DNA of 64,000 nt from Streptomyces sp. ISL-36 (GCF_018614205.1 NZ_JAGGOS010000014.1:1-64000), one strand, 5' to 3'. Counted from the stretch's first letter, positions 54,242-64,000 are shown. Numbers and translations are program-made. Notes: generated by a model not told the origin, from the sequence alone.

Positions 54242-54266
54242 CGGAGGTTGGCGGATACCAAGAGGG
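54242..54266. repeat. 25-bp direct repeat matching 47585-47609
   Basis: The 25 bases, containing cggaggttggcgga and accaagaggg, match the start of the yjbQ remnant at 47585 with one mismatch (c to t at 54256). The two copies bracket 6.6 kb with three genes. They could be attachment-site or target-site duplications. Confidence 0.65.
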
Positions 54267-54277
54267 GGCTGCTAAGC

Positions 54278-54315
54278 CGAGTAGGCCCCCGCCCTCTGGG
54301 GCGACGGCCTACTCG
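54278..54315. terminator. Terminator hairpin between convergent large genes
   Basis: cgagtaggcc (54278-54287) pairs perfectly with ggcctactcg (54306-54315) over 10 bp. It lies between the S8 protease stop and the DNRLRE gene stop. Confidence 0.75.
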
Positions 54316-54333
54316 TGGGAAAGGGACCCGGTC

Positions 54334-57300
54334 TCAGCCGATGGCGAGGCGTGTCTTCCAGTAGCTCGTCGGAGGGATGATCTCGGTTCCGGAGCCGGGG
54401 AGAACGGTCCTGGCACCCGCATACAGGCGGACGCTGCCATTGGCGGGAACGGTCCAGACGTCGGGGATCCCGTCGCCCGTCACGTCGGGAGTGCCGATGA
54501 GGCGGGGGATGCTGGTGCTGGACCACCCGGCGGAGCCGTAGACGGTGTCGGCTCCGTCCTTGGAACCGGCCGCTGTCGCCAGAGAGTTGAGGTCCACCCC
54601 TCCACCGGCGGCGGGCTTGCCCTTGCGCAGCAGCAGGCGCCCGGATTCCTGCCGGAAGACGAGGTCGGTCACCGCGTCACCGTCGATGTCGAGTGCGGTG
54701 ACGATGTCCTGGGTGTTCCACGGGGTGGTGGCGATCTGCTGTGCCTGCAGGACGCTGGCTCCGTGGTAGCCGGTGAAGGCCCACAGGGTGTCACCGACCG
54801 TGACGAGGAAGTCGGCCCTGCCGTCGCCCGTCATGTCGCCCGCCGACATGATCTGGGTGAACGCGCCGGGGCTGGGCGCGTTGGCAGGCAGCAGGATCTC
54901 TCGACGCTTGTCGACGTTCACCGCCCCGTATCCGTCACCGGGATAGACCCACAGCTTGTCGCCGAGCCGGACCACGAGGTCCTGCAGACCGTCGCCGCCG
55001 TAGATGTCACCGTTGTGGGTGATCAACGGGTTGTTCTTGAAGTGGCCGTTGGGCGCGCCTATGTAGGCTGGCAGGTTGTCACCGGTGGGATCCTTGTCCG
55101 GGTTGCCGCGGTAGGCGCCGGACATGGAGTAGCCGAGCCTGCCGCTGGGCCTGGTGACGTCCGAGGTCTGACCGAGGGAGGGGTAGAGGGCGAGGTTGCC
55201 GCCTTCGGTGACGACCATGAGGTCGGGGAGCTTGTCGCCGGTGAAGTCGCCCGGTGCGTCGGCCTCGTCGCGGGGGGTGACGTAGAAGAAGTACTTGGTC
55301 GCCTCGGATACGTTGCCCGCTTGGTCGACGGTACGCACGTAGAGGACGTTGGGACCGGCGGTGGGCGGCTTCAGGTCGGAGACGGTGGTCTCGATGCTGG
55401 GCGACGTACCGGCGGTGCGCGGCGTGGAGAAGTTGTAGGCGGCGCCGTTGAAGCTGTACTCGTACCTGACGACGTCGCTGTTCAGCGCGCGGAGGTGGAA
55501 GGTACCGGGCGAGCCGAACTTGACGGTGCTCCAGATGGTGTCCTCGGCGTCGTTGGCGAAGCCGTTCTCCTTGGCGTCGGCGTTGGGGAACACGTCCGAG
55601 CGGACCTTGGGCGGCTTCGGCGCCGCGGTGTCGAGGACGAAGCGGCAGGGCGTTTTCGCGGGCGAGTAGGAGGAGGTGGCGTTCGCGGCGTCGACCGCCC
55701 TGACCCGCCATGAGTAGAGCGTGTTGTTGGTGAGGTTGGCCGTGGAGAACGCGGGAGTGGTCCGAAGGGCCTCCGACGTGCTGCCGCCGACGGAAACCGT
55801 GCCGGCACCCTTGAGGAGGTCCTTGGTCGTGTCCCACTGGCCGGTCGGCCACAGGTCGAAGTCGAACTCCTTGAGGTTCGAATCCGCGTCGGTGGCCTTC
55901 GCCGTGAAGTACACGCTGCCGGCGCCCATGCGGACGTACGGCGGAGTCGTCGTGCACTTGGCTTCCGGGCCGAGGTCGAGGTTGGTCGGCGGGGTCGGCC
56001 TGCGGTTGTAGACGAGGACCAGGACCGGACCGTTCTCGCCGTTGGCCTGGAACTTCTTCCAGGCGTACTGGGACTTCTCGTTACCGGCGCGAAGCCCGAA
56101 AGTGATGCTGTTCCAGCTGCCGTCGGCGGCCTGCTGCGCGGTCTTCTTCACGTCGAAAGTCTCGTACGCGTCGCGGCACCCGGACTTGTATCCATGGGCG
56201 AAACTGCGTGAGGCGATCTGGTTTCCGTCGTGCAGCTTGGGGGCGTTCTTCCAGTTGGTCTTCGAGCTGATCTTCCCGGACAGGTGTACCGTCATCTGGC
56301 GCGCGCTGCACGACCAGGAGTAGGTCTCCAACAGGCGGAGCTTCGCGCTGGAGATGACCGTTCCCCGTAGAGCGGGGTCGAAGTCGATGGTGAAGAAGGA
56401 CCGAGAGGTGCCCCAGGTGTCGGACTCGAATCCGACGCGCGCCTCGTGCGTCCCACCCTTGTTGAAGTTGCGCCCGTTGTAGAACGTGGCCTGGGGGTGG
56501 CGGCTGTAGGCGGTCGTCCAGTTCTGGGTGTGCTTGGTCACCGAGGGGTCGATGAACACGGGGTAGACGGTCGCCGGATCGGCCAGGAAGTCAGGGTCGG
56601 GAGTCAGGGTCCACTGGTCGGCGGCGAGGTCGGCCTCGACCAGGGCGCCACGGGTGTCGGGGCCGGGACCGTCGAGCGCGGGCAGCGCGAGCGTGGCGGC
56701 GGAACCGCTCTGCGAGGGCGCGGGTGTGGGTTCGGTGGGGACCGGCGGAAGCGACGGCTCCGAGACGGCCGGCGCCGGTTCCTCGGAGGCAGCGGGCAGC
56801 ACCTCGGACTCGGCGTCGGTCTGCTCGTCCGACTCGACGTCGCTGTCGCTCGTTGCCGTCACGGTGGGTTCCGGCTCGGTGCTCGGCGTGGTGGTGGGCG
56901 GCGCCTCGGGGGCGGTCGGCTGGGAACTCGCCCCGACCTGGCCGTCGGTGACCGCCGGCTGCCCCGTGCTGTCCCACATGAGCGGCGAGGGGGAGAGCGC
57001 GACCTCGTCGCCGTTCTTGTTCTCGGCGGACACGATGTCGGAGAGCGGGTCGACGCGGAACAGCAGGGTCGGCGACGTCAGACCGTAGGTGAGCTGGGCG
57101 ACGCGCGGGTCCGCCGCGGCCTGGCGGTTCTTGACCACCAGCAGCTGGGCGAACCCGCCGTCGTCGGCGGTCAGCACCAGGTCAGCGCCCGGAAGGATCT
57201 CCGGGTAGAGGATGCGTGAACCGTCGACGATCGGGGTGGGGATCGGTCCGGGCCAGGTCAGTTGCACGATGCCTTCGCCGACGTCGAGGGAGGCCAGCGG

Positions 57301-57795
57301 GCTGGATGTCTCCTCCACCCGCGTGGGCGCGCCCCGCACGAGAGAGACGCGCTCGACCACACGGGAGGCCCGGTCGTCGTGGCTCGCGGTGTGGGCGGTT
57401 CCCGCAGAGAACACCATGTGGGTGTTGGTGGCGGCTGGTTCCCAGCCCGCGGTGGTCCGGCGCAGGGTGGTGTCGATCGGCTTCCATACGCCGTCGACCT
57501 TCGCCCGGATCGGCGAGACGTACTGGTGTCGCTCCAGTAGACGGTCGGGGCGGGCGAACGTACTGGAACTCGGGGTGCGCAGCTCGGTGATCTCGACCGG
57601 CTTGCCGGTCCTGGCGGCCCGGCTCATCGCCACGGCCGCCGTGACCTCTTCGACCGCGGGCCGCGGCCGAGGTGCGTGGCCGCTGTCGTCACCACCGCCG
57701 AGACCGGCCCAGGTGATGCCGGTCGCTGCGATGGCGGTGGCCGCGGCCGCGGCCATGGTGCGACGCCCAGGTCGACGGCGCCAGATGCCCTTCAT
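54334..57795 (-). CDS. Large secreted DNRLRE / FG-GAP repeat protein
   Basis: An 1153-residue exported protein. The Arg-rich start MKGIWRRRPGRRTMAAAAAT with the following hydrophobic stretch is a signal peptide. The middle contains a DNRLRE domain (GRNFNKGGTHEARVGFESD, RGTVISSAKLRLLETYSWSC), then fibronectin-like segments (PTPPTNLDLGPEAKC; VYFTAKATDADSN). The C-terminus has five FG-GAP/VCBS repeats such as GDFTGDKLPDLMVV, GDMTGDGRADFLVT and PDVTGDGIPDVW, probable calcium-binding propeller blades. A Pro/Glu/Ser-rich linker is at about 290-380. It is divergent from an RHS protein, a frequent pairing; a surface or toxin-delivery role is inferred. Confidence 0.85.
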   Translation of the reverse strand: MKGIWRRRPGRRTMAAAAATAIAATGITWAGLGGGDDSGHAPRPRPAVEEVTAAVAMSRAARTGKPVEITELRTPSSSTFARPDRLLERHQYVSPIRAKVDGVWKPIDTTLRRTTAGWEPAATNTHMVFSAGTAHTASHDDRASRVVERVSLVRGAPTRVEETSSPLASLDVGEGIVQLTWPGPIPTPIVDGSRILYPEILPGADLVLTADDGGFAQLLVVKNRQAAADPRVAQLTYGLTSPTLLFRVDPLSDIVSAENKNGDEVALSPSPLMWDSTGQPAVTDGQVGASSQPTAPEAPPTTTPSTEPEPTVTATSDSDVESDEQTDAESEVLPAASEEPAPAVSEPSLPPVPTEPTPAPSQSGSAATLALPALDGPGPDTRGALVEADLAADQWTLTPDPDFLADPATVYPVFIDPSVTKHTQNWTTAYSRHPQATFYNGRNFNKGGTHEARVGFESDTWGTSRSFFTIDFDPALRGTVISSAKLRLLETYSWSCSARQMTVHLSGKISSKTNWKNAPKLHDGNQIASRSFAHGYKSGCRDAYETFDVKKTAQQAADGSWNSITFGLRAGNEKSQYAWKKFQANGENGPVLVLVYNRRPTPPTNLDLGPEAKCTTTPPYVRMGAGSVYFTAKATDADSNLKEFDFDLWPTGQWDTTKDLLKGAGTVSVGGSTSEALRTTPAFSTANLTNNTLYSWRVRAVDAANATSSYSPAKTPCRFVLDTAAPKPPKVRSDVFPNADAKENGFANDAEDTIWSTVKFGSPGTFHLRALNSDVVRYEYSFNGAAYNFSTPRTAGTSPSIETTVSDLKPPTAGPNVLYVRTVDQAGNVSEATKYFFYVTPRDEADAPGDFTGDKLPDLMVVTEGGNLALYPSLGQTSDVTRPSGRLGYSMSGAYRGNPDKDPTGDNLPAYIGAPNGHFKNNPLITHNGDIYGGDGLQDLVVRLGDKLWVYPGDGYGAVNVDKRREILLPANAPSPGAFTQIMSAGDMTGDGRADFLVTVGDTLWAFTGYHGASVLQAQQIATTPWNTQDIVTALDIDGDAVTDLVFRQESGRLLLRKGKPAAGGGVDLNSLATAAGSKDGADTVYGSAGWSSTSIPRLIGTPDVTGDGIPDVWTVPANGSVRLYAGARTVLPGSGTEIIPPTSYWKTRLAIG

Positions 57796-58354
57796 TCGGG
57801 ACTGCTCCCCTTCCCCCCTCGTACCGGGCGCACAGTCGCGCCGGTGCACTGCGGCCCCGGCCATGACACCTCCGGCGAACGACGACGGGGGTGTGGGCAG
57901 GGCATGGCGGGGCGAGCAGCGTGCAGATCATGGCCCATCGAGGCGGACCCGTCACCCCGCCCGCCGGGCCCCGCAGTGGGAAGACTCGTGCCGCGCACAC
58001 GGGCGCTGTGTGCCGCGCGAGCCGACGCAGCGGAACCCGCTGGGGCATCATGGCGTGAATCTGGCATGGCAAAACAGGACAACATCACATGAAAGCACGG
58101 CCGTTGCGTTGATGATGTGGTCAATTGGGCGGGAATGCTGCTTTGGTTGGCGGAGATTCCACGCCATCTGAATAGGTTCAAGAGTCGCGTTGAACTCGCT
58201 GTGGGGCTATGCGCCACCTATGCGGCGTGATGATCACCACACCCCCACCTCATCTGTGGCGGATCTTCATCGCGAGGCCACAGAATCTGCGCCATCTGCC
58301 GTCACGCGTGGTCCAGTCGGGTCCCGCTCAATGTGGTCCGGGGGGACCTTCACC
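57796..58354. other. Divergent promoter region of the DNRLRE and RHS genes
   Basis: About 560 bp with a clear A/T-richer central part (58060-58220). Promoters for both large genes must lie here. No single strong -10/-35 pair, palindrome or small gene was recognised. Confidence 0.45.
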
Positions 58355-61300
58355 GTGTCTGGTCGTCTTAGGCGTGCGCGCCTTCGTTCCACCCGGAGAG
58401 CCGTCGCCGCACTCCTGGGTGCGGCACTGTTCACGGGGCTGCTGCCGGCCCCAGCTCTCGCGCTTCCCCCGGACCCCGCAACGGCGGAAGTCGGCAGGGA
58501 GTCCGTGCAGTTGGAGAGCCTCCAGCAGGATCGGCCGCTGGAGGGCAAGACTCTCGAGAAGAACCTGGACCGTCTCAAGGCTGACGTACCGGCCGATCAG
58601 GCCGAGGCGCCCGCGGGAACCTCGGTGGCACCCCTCGCCGACAGCGGCCAGGTCACCTTCTCGACCTCCGTCGCCGCCGCCATGGCGTCCGACGGCGACA
58701 CGGTCACACCGGTCGAGGACCTGCCCGTCGGGCTGGGGCAGGCCGAAGGGCAGGCGGCACCCACCGGTACCTGGGGCGTCTCGATCGACTCCCACGCGGG
58801 CGCGCTGGCCCTGGGGGTGAACGGAGTCCTCCTGGAGATCGACACCCCGTCGGGCGGCTCCGTTCCCGTCGACGTGCAGCTCGACTACTCCGCGTTCAAG
58901 AACCTCTACGGAGCCGACTGGGCCTCCCGGCTGAAATTCGTGCAGTTCCCGGACTGCTACCTCAGCACCCCGGAGCTCGAGGAGTGCCAGGCCTACACCG
59001 AGCTGGCGACCGAGAACGACACCAACTCCGAAACCGCCACCGCGACCATCGACCCTGCGGCGGCGAGTACCGAGGCCCCCGCCGCCGACGGCGTCTCGGC
59101 CCAGCTGATGGGCGCCTCGACGCAGGCCGACCCCGCGGGCGACAAGGCCGCCGTCGGCGTGGTCGACTCGGGTGACGGTGCGGGCGGAACGTTCAAGGCG
59201 AGCCCGCTGGCCGCCAGCGGCAAGTGGTCCACCACCGGCTCCTCCGGGGCATTCACCTGGTCGTACCCGATCGCCGTACCGGTCGCACCCGCCGGCCCCA
59301 CGCCGAAGGTCTCGCTCGACTACAACTCCCAGACCGTGGACGGCCGGACGGCTGTCACCTCACCTCAGGCCTCGTGGATCGGCGAGGGCTGGAACTACGA
59401 GCCGGGCCACATCGAGCGTCGCTACCGCACGTGTCAGGACGACACGAAGAACATGGCCTCGGGGACGCCCAACAACACGGGGTCGGGCAACAAGACGTCC
59501 GACCTGTGCTGGGTCTCGTACAACGCGGTGATGTCCCTGAACGGCTCGACCACCGAACTGGTCCGCGTCGATGCCGACACCTACCGTCCCGCCCTCGACG
59601 ACGGCACGCGCATCGAGCTCAAGACCGGCGGTACCAACGGCGACGACAACGGTGAGTACTGGGTCGTCACCACGGTCGACGGCACCGCCTACCACTTCGG
59701 CCTGAACAAGGTCGGAACAGGTCACGCGGACACCAACTCGGTCTCCACGGTGCCGGTCTTCGGAAACCACCCCGGTGAACCGTGCCACGCCACCGCCTTC
59801 GCCGACTCCCGGTGCGGTGCCGGCAAGCAGCAGGCCTGGCGCTGGGGGCTCGACCGGATCGTCGACGTGCACGGCAACGTCATGGTGGTCAACTGGGTTC
59901 AGGAATCGAACTACTACGCCGTCCGTAAGAAGTTCAAGACTCCCGAGCGCTACCACCGCTTCGCCTACGCCTCCTCCATCGAGTACGGTCTGCGGCTCTC
60001 CGACCTCACCAAGCCCGCGGCCGTGATCGAGTTCGCCACGCAGCAGCGCTGCCTGCAGTCCGTCGAGGTCTGCTCCGCCACGAATTTCGACAAGACCGAC
60101 GACCCCGGTGCCTACCGTCCCTGGTGGGACACGCCCGGAAACCTCAACTGCAAGTCCACCTCCGACCTCTGCCCGCCGTTCCCCTCCTTCTGGACCCAGC
60201 GCCGCCTGGAGTCCATCACCACCAAGTCGGAACGCCCGGGACAGACCGGACTCGGCAAGGTGGACACCTACACGCTCCACCAGTCCTTCCCAGCCGAGTG
60301 GTACGACACCTCCCCGGGCCTATGGCTCAACTCCATCACCCGGCGCGGTTTCGGGCCGGGTGACACCACCGGCACCCTCCAGTCGTCCGACGGCGTGAGC
60401 TTCGCGCAGTACCAGGTGGGACCCCGCGATCCTCTGCAGGGTCGGCTTCGTGACCGTCAGCTCCCCAACCTCGTGGCGGGCGACCCCCGTCGCCCCGGCT
60501 TCACGCGCCCTCGCATCGGCGTGGTCTCCACCGAAGAGGGCGGGGACATCGAGGTCAAGTACACGGGAGGCTGCGCGGCCGAACCCGCGACGGACAAGGA
60601 ACGCGCCAACGGAACCTGCTTCCCTGTGCGTTGGTCCCCGGACGGTGACGAGAAGAAGCCGGCCAAGGCCTGGTTCAACAAGTACGTCGTCGCGAGCGTG
60701 GTGGAGACCGACAAGGTCACCACGCACGGTGTGCCGGTCTACACCCAGTACTCGTACAAGGAACCGGCGTGGAGCCTGAGTGACGACGAGTTCACCAAGC
60801 CCTCGCTGAGGACGTACAGCGACTGGCGTGGCTACCGCGAAGTCACCACGGTCAAGGGCAAGAAGAACAACATCAAGGCCGGTGACCCCCAGGCCCAGTC
60901 CACCTCCACCACCCGGTACTTCCTCGGCGTCGGCGGCGCCGTCAAGGACTCCGCGGGCAAGTACACCCTCACCGCGGACGACGCCAGACCGTTCGCCGGC
61001 AAGACCGCCGAGACCCTCACCTACGACCGCACCGCGGGCCGGGTCATCAAGCGCGTCCTGAACTTCCCCTGGCTGAAGGAGACGGCCTCGCGCGCCCGGG
61101 AGGGTGAGGACGGTACGGCGCTCGAACCGCTGAAGGCGTACCGGACCGGAACATCACGCACCGACACCGTCCAGTCGATCGGCGCCTCCTGGCAGAGCGT
61201 TCGCACCACGACCGAGGTCGACGCGACCTACGGGCTCCCGACGCGGTCGGAGACGGCGGTCGTCAAGCCCAACGGCACCGGCGAGGCGTTCAGCGAGCAG

Positions 61301-64000
61301 CGCTGCACCACCTACTCCTACGTGCACAACACCGGCGCGTGGCTCATCGGACTCGCCTCCCAGACGAGCACCACGGCCACGCCGTGCGCCGGGCACGCCA
61401 CCGCCGACCCCGCGACCGAGCTCATCAGCACCACGCGCAGCAGCTACGACGGTCTGGCTTTCGGAGCCACGCCGGTCAAGGGCCTGGCCACCGCGACCGC
61501 GGTCAACGACGGCACGGGCAAATGCTGTTCGCTGGTCACTACGAGCACGTACGACGACCTCGGACGGCTGCGCTCGGTGACCAAGCCCGGAGAGGGGACC
61601 ACCGAGACCCAGTTCACACCGTCCGCCGGCGGCCCCGTGACCGCCACCACGTCGATCCGGACGGTCGGCGGCCGTCAGCTCGCGACCACGACCACATTCG
61701 ACCCCGGTCGCGCACTGCCGCTGACCGTGACCGACCCGAACGGCCGCATCACCCGGCGTCAGTACGACGCCCTGGGGCGACTGACCGCGGGATGGCTGCC
61801 CTCGCGCTCCTCCGGGAGCCAGACGCCGAGCGTGAAGATCGGTTACCAGCCGGCCGTGGCCACGAGCAGCGCGACCAAGCCCGCGGCGGTCACCACCGAG
61901 ACGCTCCAGGACGACGGTACCTACCGCAGGCAGGTCGCGCTCTACGACGGACTCGGACGCGAGGTGCAGACTCAGGAGGACGCCTACGGCCCGGGTCGCA
62001 TCGTCGTGGACACGTACTACAACGACCACAGCCTCGTCGAGGAGGTCACCGGGAAGTACCTGGCCAATGGCGCTCCCACCGCGGCGCTCTTCGAGCGCAG
62101 GTCCGACAGCGTCGTGCCGAACAAGACCCGCACGCGCTACGACGGGCTGGAGCGGCCGGTCCAGGTCTCGACGTACTTCGGTTCCACCTTCAAGTACGCG
62201 ACCTACACGACCTACGGGGACAACTACACCAAGGTCGACAAGCCCGGCTCCACGGTGCCGGTGACGGACACGTACACCGATGCCCTGGGCCGCGTGTCCT
62301 CGGTCCGCACCTACACGGATGCCGCCGGCACCGCCAAGCGCGTCACCTCGTACGGCTACGACGCCCGGGGCAACCGCAACAAGGTGACGGACCCCGCGGG
62401 CAACATCTGGACCTACGTCCACGACGCGCGCCACCAGTTGATCTCGCAGACGGACCCGGACTCCGGTACCTCCTCCTTCGAGTACGACGACGCCGGCCGG
62501 CGCATCAAGAGCACGAACGAGGCGACGGCGAAGTCGATCTTCACCGAGTACGACGTGCTCGGCCGGACCACCTTCGTGCGCGAGGGCAACGCCGCTACAA
62601 CGCCCGCCCAGGCCGCGACCGAGGCCACCTTGGTGAAGGAGTTCACCTACGACACGGTGGCCGGGGCGCTCGGCAAGCCCGCCTCCTCCACCCAGTACCA
62701 GGGAACGGCCGCCTACATCAGCCGTGTCACGGGCTACGACACCGAATACCACCCCACCGGCAAGCAGTTCGTCATCCCGGACACCGCCACCACCAAGGGC
62801 CTCTCCGGCACCTACACCTACGGCTACGGTTACACGCCCAGCGGCAAGCAGCTGTCGGTGACACTCCCCGCGGTGGGCGGGCTCGCCGCGGAGAGGGTCG
62901 TCACCCGCTACGACGACGAAGGGTTCGCGGAGTCCACCTCCGGCCAGAACTGGTACACCTCGGACGTCTCCTACTCGCCCTTCGGCGAGCCGCTCCGCGC
63001 CGTCAGCGGCGCACAGCCGGGGCGCGTCTGGACGACCAACTTCATCGACGAGCACACCGGACGCCTGGAACGGAGCGTCACCGACCGCGAGACCACCGGA
63101 CCGCACCGCATCGCGGACAGCCGCTATTCGTACGACTCCTCCGGCCTGGTCTCCTCCCACGCCCGGGAACTCACAGACGCGTCGGGGTCCTCCTGGGACA
63201 CCCAGTGCTTCACCTACGACCGACTCGGCCAGCTGGTCAACGCCTGGACCTCGAACATTCCCGTCACGGGCAAGGGCATCGGCTGCAAGTCCGCTTCCGG
63301 TACGGTCTGGGGCCCGCGCACCGACGGTGAGCCCAGCGGGGCGGGCGGCGCGGACGCGGCCGACAGCGCGGCCGACACCGGGGGAAGCCCCGACACCTCG
63401 CTGACCTCGACCTTGGCGGCAGCCTCACCGGCGGCGGGCACGGTCGCCTCCGGCAGCCTCTCCTACTGGCAGTCGTTCACCTACGACTGGCTCGGCAACC
63501 GAGCCGCCCTGGTCGAGCACGGCACCACCGACACGACCTTCACCTACACGTACGGCAGGACGGTCACCGGCAACGGCACCGGACCGGCTACGGTCGTCCA
63601 GCCCCACACCCTCCAGCGGGTCGTGACCACGCCGACGGGACAGGGCAGCACCTACGCCTACGACAGCGCCGGCAACACCACGGACCGGGTTCTCCCCGCC
63701 GCTGCGCAGAACCTGACCTGGACTCAGGAGAACCGGCTCACGACGATCACCTCGGGCGGTGTCAAGACCACCTACGTCTACGACCCCGAGGGCAACCGGC
63801 TCCTGGAGTCCTCCTCCGCAGGTGCGACCCTGTACCTGGGCGAGACCGAGGTCTCCGCCGACGCCACCGGAAAGGTGATCCGGGCCTCCCGGCTCTACAG
63901 CCAGGCCGGTGCCCCGAACGTCGTGCGTACGGCCCTCAACGGCGCTGCCACGGGGCACAAGCTCAGCGTCCTGATCACCGACAACCTCGGGACGGCTCAC
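58355..64000 (+). CDS. Large secreted RHS-repeat protein, 3' end beyond window
   Basis: An uninterrupted frame of 1882 codons continues past position 64000. The start is GTG at 58355 after ggggggacc, or ATG at 58331. Residues 1-35 are a signal peptide (RAVAALLGAALFTGLLPAPA). A teneurin-like N-terminal part (FTWSYPIAVPVAPAGPTPKV, YNSQTVDGRT) is followed by many RHS/YD repeats: YDDLGRLRSVTKPG, QYDALGRLTAGW, YDARGNRNKVTDPAGN, YDPEGNRLLESS. The tail approaches the RHS-associated core. The variable C-terminal tip, where polymorphic toxins carry their effector, lies outside the window. Absent a stop codon its whole length cannot be known. Confidence 0.9.
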   Translation, partial: MSGRLRRARLRSTRRAVAALLGAALFTGLLPAPALALPPDPATAEVGRESVQLESLQQDRPLEGKTLEKNLDRLKADVPADQAEAPAGTSVAPLADSGQVTFSTSVAAAMASDGDTVTPVEDLPVGLGQAEGQAAPTGTWGVSIDSHAGALALGVNGVLLEIDTPSGGSVPVDVQLDYSAFKNLYGADWASRLKFVQFPDCYLSTPELEECQAYTELATENDTNSETATATIDPAAASTEAPAADGVSAQLMGASTQADPAGDKAAVGVVDSGDGAGGTFKASPLAASGKWSTTGSSGAFTWSYPIAVPVAPAGPTPKVSLDYNSQTVDGRTAVTSPQASWIGEGWNYEPGHIERRYRTCQDDTKNMASGTPNNTGSGNKTSDLCWVSYNAVMSLNGSTTELVRVDADTYRPALDDGTRIELKTGGTNGDDNGEYWVVTTVDGTAYHFGLNKVGTGHADTNSVSTVPVFGNHPGEPCHATAFADSRCGAGKQQAWRWGLDRIVDVHGNVMVVNWVQESNYYAVRKKFKTPERYHRFAYASSIEYGLRLSDLTKPAAVIEFATQQRCLQSVEVCSATNFDKTDDPGAYRPWWDTPGNLNCKSTSDLCPPFPSFWTQRRLESITTKSERPGQTGLGKVDTYTLHQSFPAEWYDTSPGLWLNSITRRGFGPGDTTGTLQSSDGVSFAQYQVGPRDPLQGRLRDRQLPNLVAGDPRRPGFTRPRIGVVSTEEGGDIEVKYTGGCAAEPATDKERANGTCFPVRWSPDGDEKKPAKAWFNKYVVASVVETDKVTTHGVPVYTQYSYKEPAWSLSDDEFTKPSLRTYSDWRGYREVTTVKGKKNNIKAGDPQAQSTSTTRYFLGVGGAVKDSAGKYTLTADDARPFAGKTAETLTYDRTAGRVIKRVLNFPWLKETASRAREGEDGTALEPLKAYRTGTSRTDTVQSIGASWQSVRTTTEVDATYGLPTRSETAVVKPNGTGEAFSEQRCTTYSYVHNTGAWLIGLASQTSTTATPCAGHATADPATELISTTRSSYDGLAFGATPVKGLATATAVNDGTGKCCSLVTTSTYDDLGRLRSVTKPGEGTTETQFTPSAGGPVTATTSIRTVGGRQLATTTTFDPGRALPLTVTDPNGRITRRQYDALGRLTAGWLPSRSSGSQTPSVKIGYQPAVATSSATKPAAVTTETLQDDGTYRRQVALYDGLGREVQTQEDAYGPGRIVVDTYYNDHSLVEEVTGKYLANGAPTAALFERRSDSVVPNKTRTRYDGLERPVQVSTYFGSTFKYATYTTYGDNYTKVDKPGSTVPVTDTYTDALGRVSSVRTYTDAAGTAKRVTSYGYDARGNRNKVTDPAGNIWTYVHDARHQLISQTDPDSGTSSFEYDDAGRRIKSTNEATAKSIFTEYDVLGRTTFVREGNAATTPAQAATEATLVKEFTYDTVAGALGKPASSTQYQGTAAYISRVTGYDTEYHPTGKQFVIPDTATTKGLSGTYTYGYGYTPSGKQLSVTLPAVGGLAAERVVTRYDDEGFAESTSGQNWYTSDVSYSPFGEPLRAVSGAQPGRVWTTNFIDEHTGRLERSVTDRETTGPHRIADSRYSYDSSGLVSSHARELTDASGSSWDTQCFTYDRLGQLVNAWTSNIPVTGKGIGCKSASGTVWGPRTDGEPSGAGGADAADSAADTGGSPDTSLTSTLAAASPAAGTVASGSLSYWQSFTYDWLGNRAALVEHGTTDTTFTYTYGRTVTGNGTGPATVVQPHTLQRVVTTPTGQGSTYAYDSAGNTTDRVLPAAAQNLTWTQENRLTTITSGGVKTTYVYDPEGNRLLESSSAGATLYLGETEVSADATGKVIRASRLYSQAGAPNVVRTALNGAATGHKLSVLITDNLGTAH

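Noticed and set aside
43663..54266. Integrase or transposase explaining the yjbQ-derived repeats
   Set aside because: No recombinase-like protein was found in any frame between the copies; only the repeats themselves are reported.
61154..63160. 668-codon antisense frame opposite the RHS gene
   Set aside because: Composition is that of a shadow, and the sense strand has unbroken RHS repeats.

Overview
The window is high-G+C DNA with strong G/C bias at third codon positions, GTG starts, AGGAG-type ribosome binding sites, long spurious antisense reading frames and many perfect GC hairpins between genes. Together with the gene content (murT-gatD, three 6-phosphofructokinase-era actinobacterial features, PNGase A-like and M64 secreted enzymes, DUF3516 helicase, actinobacterial sulfur leader peptide) it points to Streptomyces or a very close relative. 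No integrase, transposase, rRNA, tRNA or CRISPR array was recognised.

Layout. 1-1.8 kb: the end of a urease cluster (ureF 3' end, ureG, ureD). 2-12.2 kb: mostly housekeeping chromosome: secreted S33 hydrolase, epimerase, PlsC-type acyltransferase, DUF3048 lipoprotein, PRC-barrel protein, CtaG-like oxidase assembly protein, pfkA, the murT-gatD pair that amidates lipid II, and a peptide deformylase. 12.2-22.6 kb: TetR/acyl-CoA dehydrogenase pair with a clear operator, VOC protein, cytochrome P450, HemK-like methyltransferase, glutathione peroxidase, acyl-CoA thioesterase, DUF3516 helicase, DUF457 membrane protein. 22.7-37.7 kb: a secreted HAF-repeat protein, a two-gene asymmetric heterodimeric ABC exporter, a PNGase A-like enzyme facing a GH109-like glycosidase, a large FAD/Fe-S dehydrogenase, a MarR regulator divergent from an ABC exporter, a 19-residue hydrophobic peptide gene and an MltG-like transglycosylase. 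38-43.2 kb: a flavin monooxygenase and a complete alkanesulfonate operon (ssuC-ssuB-ssuA-ssuD), preceded by a cysteine-ended leader peptide and a hairpin.

43.7-54.3 kb is accessory. It starts exactly after yjbQ, and two further partial copies of the yjbQ 3' end lie at 47.59 and 54.24 kb. The first segment, with more A/T-rich codons, carries an AIPR-family anti-phage protein and a three-gene cassette with a probable toxin-antitoxin pair. The second carries a secreted M64 peptidase, a divergent XRE-TPR regulator, and a subtilisin-like protease without visible signal peptide whose C-terminus is a seven-bladed lectin-like propeller. 54.3-64 kb: a divergent pair of very large secreted proteins, a DNRLRE/FG-GAP protein and an RHS-repeat protein that runs off the end of the window.

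Recurring theme: short tandem duplications (11 to 48 bp units) repeatedly start in, or copy, the stop-codon region of genes (ureF, def, mltG, the monooxygenase, the FAD oxidase), sitting where transcription ends.
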